64,000 nt of DNA, taken from assembly GCA_963555835.3 (NCBI GenBank), contig CAUVWZ020000001.1, forward strand, positions 1,054,001 to 1,118,000. Direction: 5' to 3'. The translations under genes were made by a program, and so were the position numbers. The first letter of the stretch is position 1, and each line of letters begins with the position of its first letter. The notes beneath the pieces were generated by a model. It searched no databases. It saw only the letters and a list, made by a program, of their open reading frames with translations, and was not told the DNA's origin. Positions 37,278-46,756 of the stretch are shown piece by piece. This stretch comes from JAPUME01 sp027294185 (GTDB lineage Bacteria; Acidobacteriota; Terriglobia; UBA7540; JAPUME01).

Positions 37278-38066
37278 ATGGCTGACACCAAAAAAGGGGA
37301 ACCTGAATTCATACGTTGGGATGCCACGGGGACGGTGGCGCGGCTGACGCTCAACCGTCCTTCACAAAACGTCATGAACCTGGAGATGATGACCGAGATG
37401 GCAACCGCCATCGAAGAGCTGCAAACGCGGCACGATGTGGGGTTGATCGTCATCGACTCGGCCTGCAAGGGATTCTTTTCGGCGGGTGTGGGGGCGGAAG
37501 GCTACAAGAGCTCGATGGTTTTCCAGATGATGAATACCTTTCACCGCATCTTCGAGGTCATAGTGGAAGTCTCAAAACCCGTGCTGGCGGTCGTCAACGG
37601 AGTCGCCTCGGCCGGGGGATGCGAACTGGCTGCCTTCGCGGACATGGTCATCGCAACTGAGAACGCCAAGTTTATTCAGCCGGAGATCAAGCTGGGAGTT
37701 TTCCCGCCACTCGGCGCCGTGGTCTATCCCCGTGTGCTCGGCCCGAAGCGGGCCATGGAGCTTCTGCTTACCGGGGAAGCCCTCAATGCTCAGGAAGCTT
37801 TGAAAATCGGCCTGGTAAACCGAGTCGTTCCGGAAAGTAAACTGAAAGAAACCGTCGACAATCTGGTGGAGCGAATCGCGAGCCAGAGCGGGCCGGTGCT
37901 CTCTCTTACCAAACGAGTGGTTTTTGAAGGGACCTGGCTCCCGTTCGAGCAGGCTTTGAAGAAAGCGCAGGATATTTACCTGAACGAGTTGTTTCGGCTG
38001 GAGGACGCGCAGGAAGGCCTTCGCGCGCTGCTTGAAAAACGGAAACCGGTATGGAAAAACAAGTGA
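37278..38066 (+). CDS. enoyl-CoA hydratase/isomerase family protein
   Basis: 262 aa, normal for the crotonase fold. ACAGGAGAC lies just before the ATG. 'LTLNRPSQNVMNLEM' opens the fold; the oxyanion-hole regions are 'SACKGFFSAGVGAEGY' and 'GVASAGGCELAAFADMVIA'. 'PEIKLGVFPPLGAVVYPRVLG' follows. The first catalytic Glu of hydratases (in AGADI..M) is not obvious, so it may be a hydrolase, isomerase or dienoyl hydratase such as benzoyl-CoA pathway enzymes. It stands alone. Confidence 0.85.
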   Translation: MADTKKGEPEFIRWDATGTVARLTLNRPSQNVMNLEMMTEMATAIEELQTRHDVGLIVIDSACKGFFSAGVGAEGYKSSMVFQMMNTFHRIFEVIVEVSKPVLAVVNGVASAGGCELAAFADMVIATENAKFIQPEIKLGVFPPLGAVVYPRVLGPKRAMELLLTGEALNAQEALKIGLVNRVVPESKLKETVDNLVERIASQSGPVLSLTKRVVFEGTWLPFEQALKKAQDIYLNELFRLEDAQEGLRALLEKRKPVWKNK

Positions 38067-38108
38067 CGCGGGTCGCTCGACGCCGCCCCACCTGCCCCTC
38101 GAATTCTT

Positions 38109-39149
38109 TTATTCGCTGGTTTGCTGCTCCGGCACCGCGCTGAATTCCCGGCCATTCCAGCGATATGTTTTCTTCAAGGAGATAATCTCTACCGGGGCAT
38201 CCCGGCCCAGCAGGTAAAATTCGATCTCACCTTCCCATCGGAATAGAAATCCCCCCTGCGGACGAGAAATAAATTCCACCTTGCCGTGAGTCACCGTGGC
38301 AGGCTGCCCGATGTTCAGCTCGGGAGGCCGGAGAATCTTGAGTTTCCCCGGATAGGACCCGAGATTCGAGACCATGGTGGGCGCATCCCAGATTTTTTCG
38401 ACCTTTCCGCCGGAAAGCCGCCGGATGACAAGACGCCGACCCTCTATCTTGGGACCTTGTTGAAACCCCTCGACGGTGATCAGGCATTCCCGACCGTCGC
38501 CGATCAGGTCGAGCACTTCCATGGATTCGATTCCTGTGCCCCCCTCGGCGGAAAAGTCAGGGGGTGAGAATTGTCGCGCCTCGGGCGCAGGCACGTATTC
38601 CCCCTCCACTTGCTCGAATACCCTGGACACCGGGGCGGGAAGCCAGAGCGAGGCCACGGTGACGACCAAATCCTTCCGGGACCCCCCGCTCTGCCAAAAC
38701 AACCGCGCCACTTGCGCCGAGGCGGAAATCCGGTCTTCAGAAAACGGCCGACCCATTTGCGCGAGGACTGCCCTGTCTCCCGGGGCTGCATCGCGCCCCA
38801 GCAATTCCACCTGATCTTCGGAGATCCAACCTCGGAGAGGTGTTGCGTCTCCCAGATTCACTCCCACGGCGGCAAACCATCGGGGCCCTTTCTTAGCGTG
38901 AATCCGAAAAACAGGCAGTACGGCTCCCCTTCGGAGCTTCAACAGGGGCCGCGCCGACTCCTTATGTTTCCTCCTGAGCTGAACCCCGGGGGTCTTAACA
39001 TAAGCCCAGCCGATTATTTCCGGGGGCTTTTTCGCCCGGAGCCCGACCTCCGTCGCGCTTATCATCCACGTCCCTGCGAGCAGAGCGATAATGAATCCTT
39101 TCCAGGAAAGGCTGCCGGCTTTCCACCCATTTGACATGAAAGCGTCCAC
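38109..39149 (-). CDS. hypothetical exported SH3-like/VCBS-like protein
   Basis: 346 aa from GTG 39149, chosen because AAGGAG lies five bases upstream; ATG 39137 is an alternative, and the frame continues to 39362 without coding character. A hydrophobic segment 'GFIIALLAGTWMISATEVG' is probably a signal or anchor. Residues about 45-120 ('GWAYVKTPGVQLRRK', 'GWISEDQVELL') look like a bacterial SH3 fold. The C-terminal part ('VLDLIGDGRECLITVEGFQ', 'KIWDAP') resembles FG-GAP/VCBS-type repeats. No precise family was recognised. It is divergent from gatB. Confidence 0.72.
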   Translation of the reverse strand: MDAFMSNGWKAGSLSWKGFIIALLAGTWMISATEVGLRAKKPPEIIGWAYVKTPGVQLRRKHKESARPLLKLRRGAVLPVFRIHAKKGPRWFAAVGVNLGDATPLRGWISEDQVELLGRDAAPGDRAVLAQMGRPFSEDRISASAQVARLFWQSGGSRKDLVVTVASLWLPAPVSRVFEQVEGEYVPAPEARQFSPPDFSAEGGTGIESMEVLDLIGDGRECLITVEGFQQGPKIEGRRLVIRRLSGGKVEKIWDAPTMVSNLGSYPGKLKILRPPELNIGQPATVTHGKVEFISRPQGGFLFRWEGEIEFYLLGRDAPVEIISLKKTYRWNGREFSAVPEQQTSE

Positions 39150-39394
39150 CCGCTCTCCTTCACTTTCCTTCCGTTCCCATGAGCAATCACTCGAGCTCAT
39201 CTTCGCCACCTTAACCTCTGGCTGCGTCATGTCAAGAAAATTTCTCCAACCGCCATTCGTTATAAGAATCCTACTCCGTTCTCTTGGAAAGGCGTTCGTT
39301 GGAGTCCGTGTCAAATAACGCGCAGCTTCAGCTTTCACGCCGTTATAATGCAAGATACGCACAATGAATCCCTCCCCCGGAGAAGGACGAAAGA

Positions 39395-40882
39395 ATGAGC
39401 GTTGCCGAAGCGGTCCGCAAAAAATACGAACCGGTGATCGGGCTGGAAGTGCACCTGCAGCTCGGGACGCAGTCGAAGATTTTTTGTTCCTGCTCGACGC
39501 GGTTCGGTGATCCTCCGAATTCGAACACCTGTCCCGTGTGCCTGGGACTGCCGGGAGCCTTGCCGGTCCTGAACCGCGAGTCCGTGGCGATGGCCCTCAA
39601 GGCCGCGCTGGCGCTCAACTGCACGGTCAACACTTCTTCTCGATTCGCCCGCAAGAATTACTTCTATCCCGACCTGCCGAAGGGTTACCAGATTTCGCAG
39701 TTTGAAGAACCCCTGGCCGAACACGGCTGGATCGAAATTGAAAGTTCTGAAAACGGGAGCGAAACCGGCAAACGCATCGGAATCACGCGCCTCCATATTG
39801 AAGAGGATGCAGGCAAGTCCCTGCACGAGGGATTCACCGATTCGGACCGCAGGAGTTATATCGACCTCAACCGGAGCGGAGTGCCGCTGGTTGAAATCGT
39901 CAGCGAGCCCGAGCTGCGCAGCTCGCAGGAAGCCTACGACTACCTGACGGCCCTCAAAACCATCCTGGAATACCTGGAGGTTTCCAGTTGCAACATGGAG
40001 GAAGGGACGCTGCGCTGCGACGCAAACGTCAGCGTGCGGCCCGTCTCCGCATCGGAGTTCGGCACCAAGACCGAAGTGAAGAACCTTAACTCGTTCCGAT
40101 TTCTCCAGAAAGCGCTGGATTACGAGATCGAGCGCCAGATCGAAATGGTCGAATCGGGAAAGACCATCGTGCAGGAGACACGGCTGTGGGACAGCCGTGA
40201 ACAGCGTACCTACGGCATGCGCAGCAAGGAATTCGCGCACGACTACCGCTATTTCCCGGAACCAGACCTTTTGCCCCTGACTATTTCTCAAGCCTGGAAA
40301 GAGGAGATCCGCTCTCAGATGCCCGAGCTGCCTCAAGCCAAGAAGAAACGGTTCATGGAACAGTACGGCCTCTCGGGATATGACGCCGGGTTGCTCGTCT
40401 CTTTGCGAACACAGGCGGACTACTATGAAGACGTAGTGCGTGCCTGTAACCTGCCCAAGCCTGCGGCCAACTGGGTTTTGACGGAGTTGACCTATCTTCT
40501 GAAGCAGGCCAACAAAGAGATTGAAATTACTGACGCACCCGTCGCGGCGGCGAATTTAGGTGAACTGGTCTCGCTGATCGAAAAGGGGACCGTCTCGGGC
40601 AAGATGGGTAAGGATATTCTGGCCGGGATGTTCAAAACCGGCAAGAGCGCCCGAGAAATCATCGCCGCCAAGGGTCTGGAGCAGATTTCCGATGCCGGAA
40701 AGCTGGCGGAGGTGGCGCGCCAGGTTATCAGTGACAATCCGAAACAGACCGAGCAGTACAGGAAGGGCAAGACGGCCACGCTCGGCTGGTTCGTCGGCCA
40801 GGTGATGAAGGCGACCCGCGGCCAGGCTCACCCGCAGAAAGTTCAGGAAGTCCTCAAGGAAGAACTGGCAAAGTCAAAGTAG
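39395..40882 (+). CDS. gatB: aspartyl/glutamyl-tRNA amidotransferase subunit B
   Basis: 495 aa. 'YEPVIGLEVHLQLGTQSKIF' and 'FGDPPNSNTCPVCLGLPGAL' are invariant GatB N-terminal motifs, followed by 'KNYFYPDLPKGYQISQFE' and 'SRRYFPEPDLLPL'-type sequence. The C-terminus has the Yqey-like tail. GatB supplies the kinase/transamidase part that converts Glu-tRNA(Gln) or Asp-tRNA(Asn). GAAGGACG lies upstream of the ATG. The selenoprotein peroxiredoxin gene follows 32 bases later on the same strand. gatA and gatC are not in the window. Confidence 0.96.
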   Translation: MSVAEAVRKKYEPVIGLEVHLQLGTQSKIFCSCSTRFGDPPNSNTCPVCLGLPGALPVLNRESVAMALKAALALNCTVNTSSRFARKNYFYPDLPKGYQISQFEEPLAEHGWIEIESSENGSETGKRIGITRLHIEEDAGKSLHEGFTDSDRRSYIDLNRSGVPLVEIVSEPELRSSQEAYDYLTALKTILEYLEVSSCNMEEGTLRCDANVSVRPVSASEFGTKTEVKNLNSFRFLQKALDYEIERQIEMVESGKTIVQETRLWDSREQRTYGMRSKEFAHDYRYFPEPDLLPLTISQAWKEEIRSQMPELPQAKKKRFMEQYGLSGYDAGLLVSLRTQADYYEDVVRACNLPKPAANWVLTELTYLLKQANKEIEITDAPVAAANLGELVSLIEKGTVSGKMGKDILAGMFKTGKSAREIIAAKGLEQISDAGKLAEVARQVISDNPKQTEQYRKGKTATLGWFVGQVMKATRGQAHPQKVQEVLKEELAKSK

Positions 40883-40914
40883 CCCTCACAAGTTCTGAAA
40901 CACCGGAGGAGATC

Positions 40915-41373
40915 ATGTTGAAGGTCGGCGACAAGGCGCCGGAGTTTTCCCTGCCCTCGGATTCCGGCTCGAATGTAAGCCTGAAAGATTTCAGGGGTAA
41001 GCGCGTGGTTCTTTTCTTCTTTCCTCGGGCCAACACGCCCGGTTGAACCCGTGAAGCGCACGAGTTTCGTGACGCAAAAAAGCAGTTGGAGAAATGGGGG
41101 GCAGCAGCGGTGGGGATGAGCGGCGATGCGGTGGGGGCCCTGGTCAAATTCAGAGACAAGCACGATCTAAATTTCCCCCTCGTCTCCGACACCGAGCACA
41201 AGACGCTCACTGCCTACGGCGTGTGGAAACAGAAGAGTTTCCTGGGAAAGAAATTCATGGGCGTCGAGCGTGCCACCTGCATCATCGATCCTGAAGGCCG
41301 GGTGACCCACGTCTTTCCCCAAGTAAAAGTGAACGGCCACGTGGCCGAGGTGTTGGCCGCATTGAACAGCTGA
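40915..41373 (+). CDS. bcp: selenocysteine-containing peroxiredoxin, PrxQ/BCP family (UGA 41044-41046 read as Sec)
   Basis: 152 aa with Sec at residue 44. ATG 40915 has GGAGGA four bases upstream. The protein reads 'MLKVGDKAPEFSLPSDSG', 'VLFFFPRANTPG', then TGA, then 'TREAHEFRDAKKQLEKWG' to a normal TGA at 41373. PrxQ/BCP enzymes have 'TPGCT' here, where Cys is the peroxidatic residue, so UGA replaces exactly that Cys. Position 49 is His rather than the resolving Cys of 2-Cys members, so this is a 1-Sec enzyme needing an external thiol. It reduces peroxides in the cytoplasm. A SECIS-like hairpin follows. A plain ORF search finds only the part after 41086. Confidence 0.92.
41056..41075 (+). 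promoter_or_regulatory. bacterial SECIS-like hairpin of the peroxiredoxin gene
   Basis: GCGCACGA (41056-41063) pairs with UCGUG-a-CGC (41067-41075), eight pairs with one bulged A at 41072. The triloop is GUU (41064-41066), with GU 18-19 bases after the UGA. Spacing, stem and GU at the loop start match the described bacterial SECIS pattern. Confidence 0.75.
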
Positions 41374-41406
41374 GTGAATCAGGTAACCCTGGTAGATATT
41401 CCGGTC

Positions 41407-41724
41407 TCAGGCGGGAAGCAGTTTCCGATTCTTGAGAATTTCCTTTACGCGCTCGCGGTCGGTCACGGAAAGCAGGCAGCTCGGCTCACGGACGCCCCCG
41501 CCCGGCCTTCCGAGCTTGCTCAAGGTTTCTTTCACCTCTTCGCGCCTGAGCGAGTAACATTCGCTCGTGTATCCGAGAGGAACGATGACCTCCACACCTC
41601 GCCCGGGCAGGAATACCAGATGCGAGGCGAGACCATCATAGCCGATTCGGCTACCCTCATCGAAGGGAGTGACGGTGACCACCGTCACTCCTCGGAATTT
41701 GTTTCGCAAAGTTTGCAAGTCCAA
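41407..41724 (-). pseudogene. internally deleted dihydrodipicolinate-synthase-family gene
   Basis: 105 aa from TTG 41724, with GAAGGAA upstream. Residues 1-68 ('FRGVTVVTVTPFDEGSRIGY', 'GVEVIVPLGYTSECYSLRRE') are the N-terminus of the DHDPS/N-acetylneuraminate lyase family. The remainder ('KLGRPGGGVREPSCLLSVTD', 'RERVKEILKNRKLL') matches the C-terminal end of the same family. About 190 residues, including the catalytic Tyr and Schiff-base Lys, are missing in frame. It begins 27 bases after panC stop in the same direction. It is inactive as an aldolase; a new role for the small protein is possible but unsupported. Confidence 0.75.
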
Positions 41725-41751
41725 GGCTCACTTCCTTCTGACTTTTCCCCC

Positions 41752-42600
41752 TTAGGTTATCTCGAGAATCGTGTTGTCGATCAATCGAGTGGGGCCGACG
41801 CGGGCGGCAACCAGAGCGACGCTCCCCGGCCCTAGCTGCTTTACCGACTCGAGGCTTTCAGAATCCACAATCTCCGCGTAATCGAGTTGCGCGAGAGGCT
41901 CGGCGGCGAAAATCTTCTTCATCTCCGCGACGATCTTTTCCGCATTGCGCTCTCCCGAAGCCGCCAAAGTTTCCGCCTTTTTCAGGCTGCAACTGAGGAC
42001 GCGCGCCGCCTTGCGGTCTTCTCCTTTGAGACAAACATTGCGGGAACTGAGCGCCAACCCATCTTTTTCCCGCACGATCGGACCCACGACGATGTCGATC
42101 TCCAGATTCAGGTCACTCACCATGCGGCGCACGACCACCATCTGCTGATAATCCTTCTGCCCGAAGTAGGCCGCCTGCGGCTGGACGATATTCAAAAGTT
42201 TCAGCACCACGGTTGCCACGCCGCGGAAGTGTCCCGGACGACTCTCACCCTCCATCGGTTCGGCCTCCGGACCCGGTTCCACCCAGGTGTCGAAGCCGGG
42301 CGGGTAGACATCTCCAGCTTCCGGCGCAAAGACCGCATCGACGCCGAGAGGTCCCAACACTTTGAGATCCTGTTCGGCATTTCGAGGGTACCGCCGGTAG
42401 TCTTCCGTCGGCCCGAATTGAGTGGGATTCACAAAGATGGAAACGACCACGAGATCGCACTGGTCGCGGGCGCGCCGCACCAAGCTCAGGTGTCCTTCGT
42501 GCAGCGCACCCATGGTGGGAATCAATCCCACTCGCTCGACGGCGCGGCGTGCGCGGGCAGAGAAGGCCCGCATGGGGGAAATCTGAGTCAGCCATTCCAT
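41752..42600 (-). CDS. panC: pantothenate synthetase
   Basis: 282 aa. 'VGLIPTMGALHEGHLSLVRR' holds the HxGH nucleotide-binding motif, followed by 'VVSIFVNPTQFGPTEDYRRY', 'AAYFGQKDYQQMVVVRRMV' and 'GLALSSRNVCL', all PanC hallmarks. It condenses pantoate with beta-alanine using ATP. It follows panB by 14 bases, giving a panB-panC operon that feeds coenzyme A synthesis. Confidence 0.96.
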   Translation of the reverse strand: MEWLTQISPMRAFSARARRAVERVGLIPTMGALHEGHLSLVRRARDQCDLVVVSIFVNPTQFGPTEDYRRYPRNAEQDLKVLGPLGVDAVFAPEAGDVYPPGFDTWVEPGPEAEPMEGESRPGHFRGVATVVLKLLNIVQPQAAYFGQKDYQQMVVVRRMVSDLNLEIDIVVGPIVREKDGLALSSRNVCLKGEDRKAARVLSCSLKKAETLAASGERNAEKIVAEMKKIFAAEPLAQLDYAEIVDSESLESVKQLGPGSVALVAARVGPTRLIDNTILEIT

Positions 42601-42614
42601 CTCAGAAATATTCC

Positions 42615-43508
42615 TCAGCGCCTGCGGGCGGGTCTCTCTTCAAACTGTTCCCGGACGGCGCGCGACCAGTGGTAGGACTCCCGGTCCGCAGGATAACCAC
42701 CGGCGCGCACATCTTCGGCAAAACGGCCCAGAGCCTCCCCTGCCGTCTGCTTCAGGTCCATATACGGACGGACGAATTTGGCCGGAGTTCCGTAGGAAAA
42801 CCCCAGCAGGTCGTGCAGGACGAGAATCTGGCCGTCGCAGTCCGGCCCGGCGCCGATGCCGATGGTGGGAATGCGCAAGCGCGTGGTGATGAGGGCCGCC
42901 AGCTCGCGCGGAATCCCTTCCAGAACGAGGGCGAAAACACCGGCCTCCTCCAGAGCCAGAGCGTCGGTCAGGATTCGTTCCGATGATTCCAGGTTCTTTC
43001 CCTGCAGATGGTATCCCCCCTGAGTATTCACCGACTGCGGTGTCAGCCCCAGATGACCCATGACGGGAATTTCCGCCTCCACCAGGCGACCGATGAGAGG
43101 AGCCCGGCGTTCACCACCCTCTATTTTTACCGCCTCAGCGCCGCCCTCTTTTATGAATCTCAGCGCATTGGCGAGAGTGTCATCCTCGCTGCGATGAAAC
43201 GCCCCGTAGGGCATGTCGGCGACCAGCAGGCACCGCCGCAAGCCTCGACGCACGGCCCGCACGTGATGAAGCATCTCAGCAACGGTTACCGGAAGCGTGG
43301 AGTCGTAACCCAGGACGACCTGCGCCAGGGAGTCCCCCACAAGAACCAGGTCGATGGCATACTCGCCCGTGGGGAGGCGGGCTTCATCCACGAGCCGGGC
43401 GGTCGGGTAATCGTAAGCGGTAAGGCAGGTAATTCTTTCCCCTCGGAGCTTCTTTTCGAGCAGCCCCGGAACGGTGCTTTTGCTCACGGCCTCGATTTCG
43501 TGGTCCAT
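42615..43508 (-). CDS. panB: 3-methyl-2-oxobutanoate hydroxymethyltransferase
   Basis: 297 aa. 'ITCLTAYDYPTARLVDEA', 'VLVGDSLAQVVLGYDSTLPV', 'AVKIEGG', 'VMGHLGLTPQSVNTQGGY' and 'IPTIGIGAGPDCDGQILVLHDLLG' are PanB signatures, including the metal-binding Asp. It makes ketopantoate from 2-oxoisovalerate and methylene-THF. 'PTGEYAIDLVLVGDS' has a short insertion compared with typical PanB. It is first in the panB-panC unit. A factor-independent terminator of the preceding operon lies just upstream. Confidence 0.96.
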   Translation of the reverse strand: MDHEIEAVSKSTVPGLLEKKLRGERITCLTAYDYPTARLVDEARLPTGEYAIDLVLVGDSLAQVVLGYDSTLPVTVAEMLHHVRAVRRGLRRCLLVADMPYGAFHRSEDDTLANALRFIKEGGAEAVKIEGGERRAPLIGRLVEAEIPVMGHLGLTPQSVNTQGGYHLQGKNLESSERILTDALALEEAGVFALVLEGIPRELAALITTRLRIPTIGIGAGPDCDGQILVLHDLLGFSYGTPAKFVRPYMDLKQTAGEALGRFAEDVRAGGYPADRESYHWSRAVREQFEERPARRR

Positions 43509-43577
43509 GGCTTCACCTCTTGAATAAAGATTCTCACCAACCTCCTGTAAAGGGCACGATCCCGCCAGGGTCCAAAA

Positions 43578-43611
43578 CAGAAAACCCTCTCTGCTTCACG
43601 GCAAAGAGGGT
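43578..43611 (-). terminator. factor-independent terminator after the ruvA-dNK operon
   Basis: On the minus strand ACCCTCTTTGC pairs with GCAGAGAGGGT (ten pairs, one mismatch) around a six-base loop and is followed by TTTTCTGTTTT. It lies between the deoxynucleoside kinase stop and panB. A second perfect seven-base inverted repeat (GCGGCAC/GTGCCGC, 43616-43644) lies beside it. Confidence 0.75.
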
Positions 43612-43703
43612 ATGAGCGGCACGCGGGCGAAGCGCGAGTGCCGCTTGCCCGTCTGCGCGAAGCGACGACCTGCGCGCCTCGCTTTGACCTTCCTCACACC
43701 GTC

Positions 43704-44369
43704 TCAGTCTGCGGAAGCAGATCCAAGCGGCAAGAAATACTGTGTGCCCCGAACGGGCTGTTGGAGCCTGCGAAAAAGCTCCTGAAGATCCTCGTTCCGG
43801 TCGACAAAATCGATCTCGGACGTGTCGACGACCAGCAGGCTTGAAGCTTTGTAGTGAAAGAAGAAATGCTCGTAAGCTTCAATCATCTCTTCCAGATAAT
43901 CTCCGGAGATTTGATCCTCGAACGGATCTTTTCTCTTTCCGATTCGTTCTTTCAAATCCGCCGCCGTCGCCTGCAAGTATATCACTAAATCAGCGGTCGG
44001 AATCTGGTCGGCGAAGAACTCATAATACTGGTCGTAAAGCCTCAATTCTTCGTCGTTCAGGTTGACGTTGGCAAACAGTTTGTCCTTCTCGTAAATGTAG
44101 TCGCTGACGACGGTCAGCCGCGCGCTGGAGGATAGGTCCAACTCACGCATCTGCTTGAAGCGTTCGACCAGGAAACAGAGTTGGGCCGGAAAGGCCGCGC
44201 CGGGCCGATCCTTGTAAAAGTCTTCGAGGAAAGGGTTCTGGGTCGGGTCGAGCAGCAGGCGGGCTTTCAGACGCTCGGAGAGAATCTTGGCCAACTCGGT
44301 CTTGCCGACTCCGAGGGGCCCCTCGACGGCAATGAAACGCGGAGGTTCGAAATAGGGTTCACTGGCCAT
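43704..44369 (-). CDS. deoxynucleoside kinase family protein
   Basis: 221 aa. 'FIAVEGPLGVGKTELAKILS' holds the P-loop (residues 17-24), 'DPTQNPFLEDFYKD' is the dNK substrate region, and 'DYIYEKDKLFA' replaces the usual ERS motif, as in bacterial dGK/dAK-like kinases. 'LVIYLQATAADLKERIGKR' is the lid area with catalytic Arg. It phosphorylates deoxynucleosides for salvage. It is last in ruvA-ruvB-folK-dNK, before the terminator. Confidence 0.9.
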   Translation of the reverse strand: MASEPYFEPPRFIAVEGPLGVGKTELAKILSERLKARLLLDPTQNPFLEDFYKDRPGAAFPAQLCFLVERFKQMRELDLSSSARLTVVSDYIYEKDKLFANVNLNDEELRLYDQYYEFFADQIPTADLVIYLQATAADLKERIGKRKDPFEDQISGDYLEEMIEAYEHFFFHYKASSLLVVDTSEIDFVDRNEDLQELFRRLQQPVRGTQYFLPLGSASAD

Positions 44370-44448
44370 CCCTACTCATCCCTGTCGGTGCCCATTTTCT
44401 CCATCCAAGTTGCTGTTCACAACCTTCGTCTCGCCGGGAGGGAGTCTA

Positions 44449-44927
44449 TCACCGGCAATGCCAGACAACAGGACTCTCGTCGGGCGTAAGGGCCAGCATC
44501 TCCGGCACTGTCCTTCCCGTGACGGGATGACGCAGGCCGTCGGCCACTTCGCGCAACGGAATCAGGACGAAGCGGCGCTCTCCCATGCGCCGGTGAGGAA
44601 TTGTCAAATCCCGCATCCGTAATACCCTGTCCCCACACAGAAGAATGTCGATGTCGATCCTGCGCGGGCCTTTGAGGTTCCTGCGATCGCGGCCCAGATC
44701 TTTCTCGATCCGCTGTGTAACCTTCAGCAGGCGAGGGGGCGAAAGCCGTGTCTCGACCTCAGCGACACAGTTCATGAACCACGGCTGCCGAGGAACGTTC
44801 ACCGGCGCGGTCTCATAGAAGGAAGAGATTTTCAGAGTCCGGATGCCTTCCAGTTCGATCAACGTCAGAGCGCGCCGCAGATTTTGAACGCGGTCATCGA
44901 GGTTCGATCCCAGCGACAGATAAACCT

Positions 44928-44931
<4 letters not shown>
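44449..44931 (-). CDS. folK: 2-amino-4-hydroxy-6-hydroxymethyldihydropteridine pyrophosphokinase
   Basis: 160 aa, the usual length. 'VYLSLGSNLDDRVQNLRRAL' starts the fold, 'FYETAPVNVPRQPWFMNCV' and 'DRRNLKGPRRIDIDILLCG' are the PROSITE-type HPPK motifs with metal-binding Asp residues. It transfers pyrophosphate from ATP to the pterin in folate synthesis. Its ATG overlaps the ruvB stop (ATGA), implying translational coupling. Confidence 0.95.
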
Positions 44932-45962
<1,031 letters not shown>

Positions 45963-46003
45963 ATTTCCAAATCGACACGAAATAACGCCGTCAAGGAAGT
46001 CAT

Positions 46004-46612
46004 CTATTTTACCAACTGTCCCAGGGCGCGTTTCAAGACGGAATCAAGCGTCCTCTCGCCCGAGACCTCCCCCAGAGACTGCTCCACGATTTTCTCCGCC
46101 ACTTTACGGTTATAGCCCAGGTTTAGGAGAGCCGAGATAACATCTTCGGTGATCGCATCCCCCTCGCGGGGGCCGGCGAGATCCTCTTCCGGTGCGGCGG
46201 AAAGCTGGTCGAGTTTATCGCGCAATTCGATGATAATCCGCTGGGCGTTCTTCTTCCCCAGCGAAGGGATGCCGGTCAGCCTGGTTGCTTCACCCCGGCG
46301 GATGAGGCCGACCACCTTCTCCACCGGCATTCCGGAGAGAATCTTCAATCCCAGCGCCGGACCGACTCCCGTGACGGAGATCAGCTTCTGAAACAGCAAG
46401 TGCTCGGATGCGGTGCGAAATCCGTAGAGCGCCACCACGTTCTGGCGCATGCTGATCTGGGTATGAATATGCAGCCGCACATCCGATCCCACCTTGCCCA
46501 GCTCGTAGTAGGTGGAGAGGGGGACGTGAACCTGGTAGCCGACGTTGTTCGCCTCAATCACTGCTTCCTGGGGTTTCTTCGCCAGTAGCGTGCCGCGCAG
46601 GTAGGCAATCAT
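46004..46612 (-). CDS. ruvA: Holliday junction branch migration protein RuvA
   Basis: 202 aa from ATG 46612, chosen because RuvA begins 'MIAYLRGTLL'; the frame extends to 46696. Domain I is an OB fold with 'VGYQVHVPLSTYYELG', domain II has helix-hairpin-helix 'LISVTGVGPALGLKILSG' and 'LTGIPSLGKKNAQRIIIELR', and the C-terminal domain III contacts RuvB. It binds the four-way junction. First gene of ruvA-ruvB-folK-dNK. Confidence 0.96.
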   Translation of the reverse strand: MIAYLRGTLLAKKPQEAVIEANNVGYQVHVPLSTYYELGKVGSDVRLHIHTQISMRQNVVALYGFRTASEHLLFQKLISVTGVGPALGLKILSGMPVEKVVGLIRRGEATRLTGIPSLGKKNAQRIIIELRDKLDQLSAAPEEDLAGPREGDAITEDVISALLNLGYNRKVAEKIVEQSLGEVSGERTLDSVLKRALGQLVK

Positions 46613-46756
46613 AGGCGCCGGAGGAACCTCGCTCGCATTATTGCGAAACCTCTCCCCCGTGTCAATGTGTGCGGAGAGAACCCGAACAAAAAGCAAACAT
46701 CAGAGGTCCCCAGGAAAGAAAATTCCCCCACCTCCCCGACCCTTCACCGAGTCCAG

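Noticed and set aside
41086..41373. Short ORF starting at MEKWGAAAV as a separate gene
   Set aside because: It is only the part of the peroxiredoxin after the Sec codon; homology and the ribosome-binding site lie at 40915.
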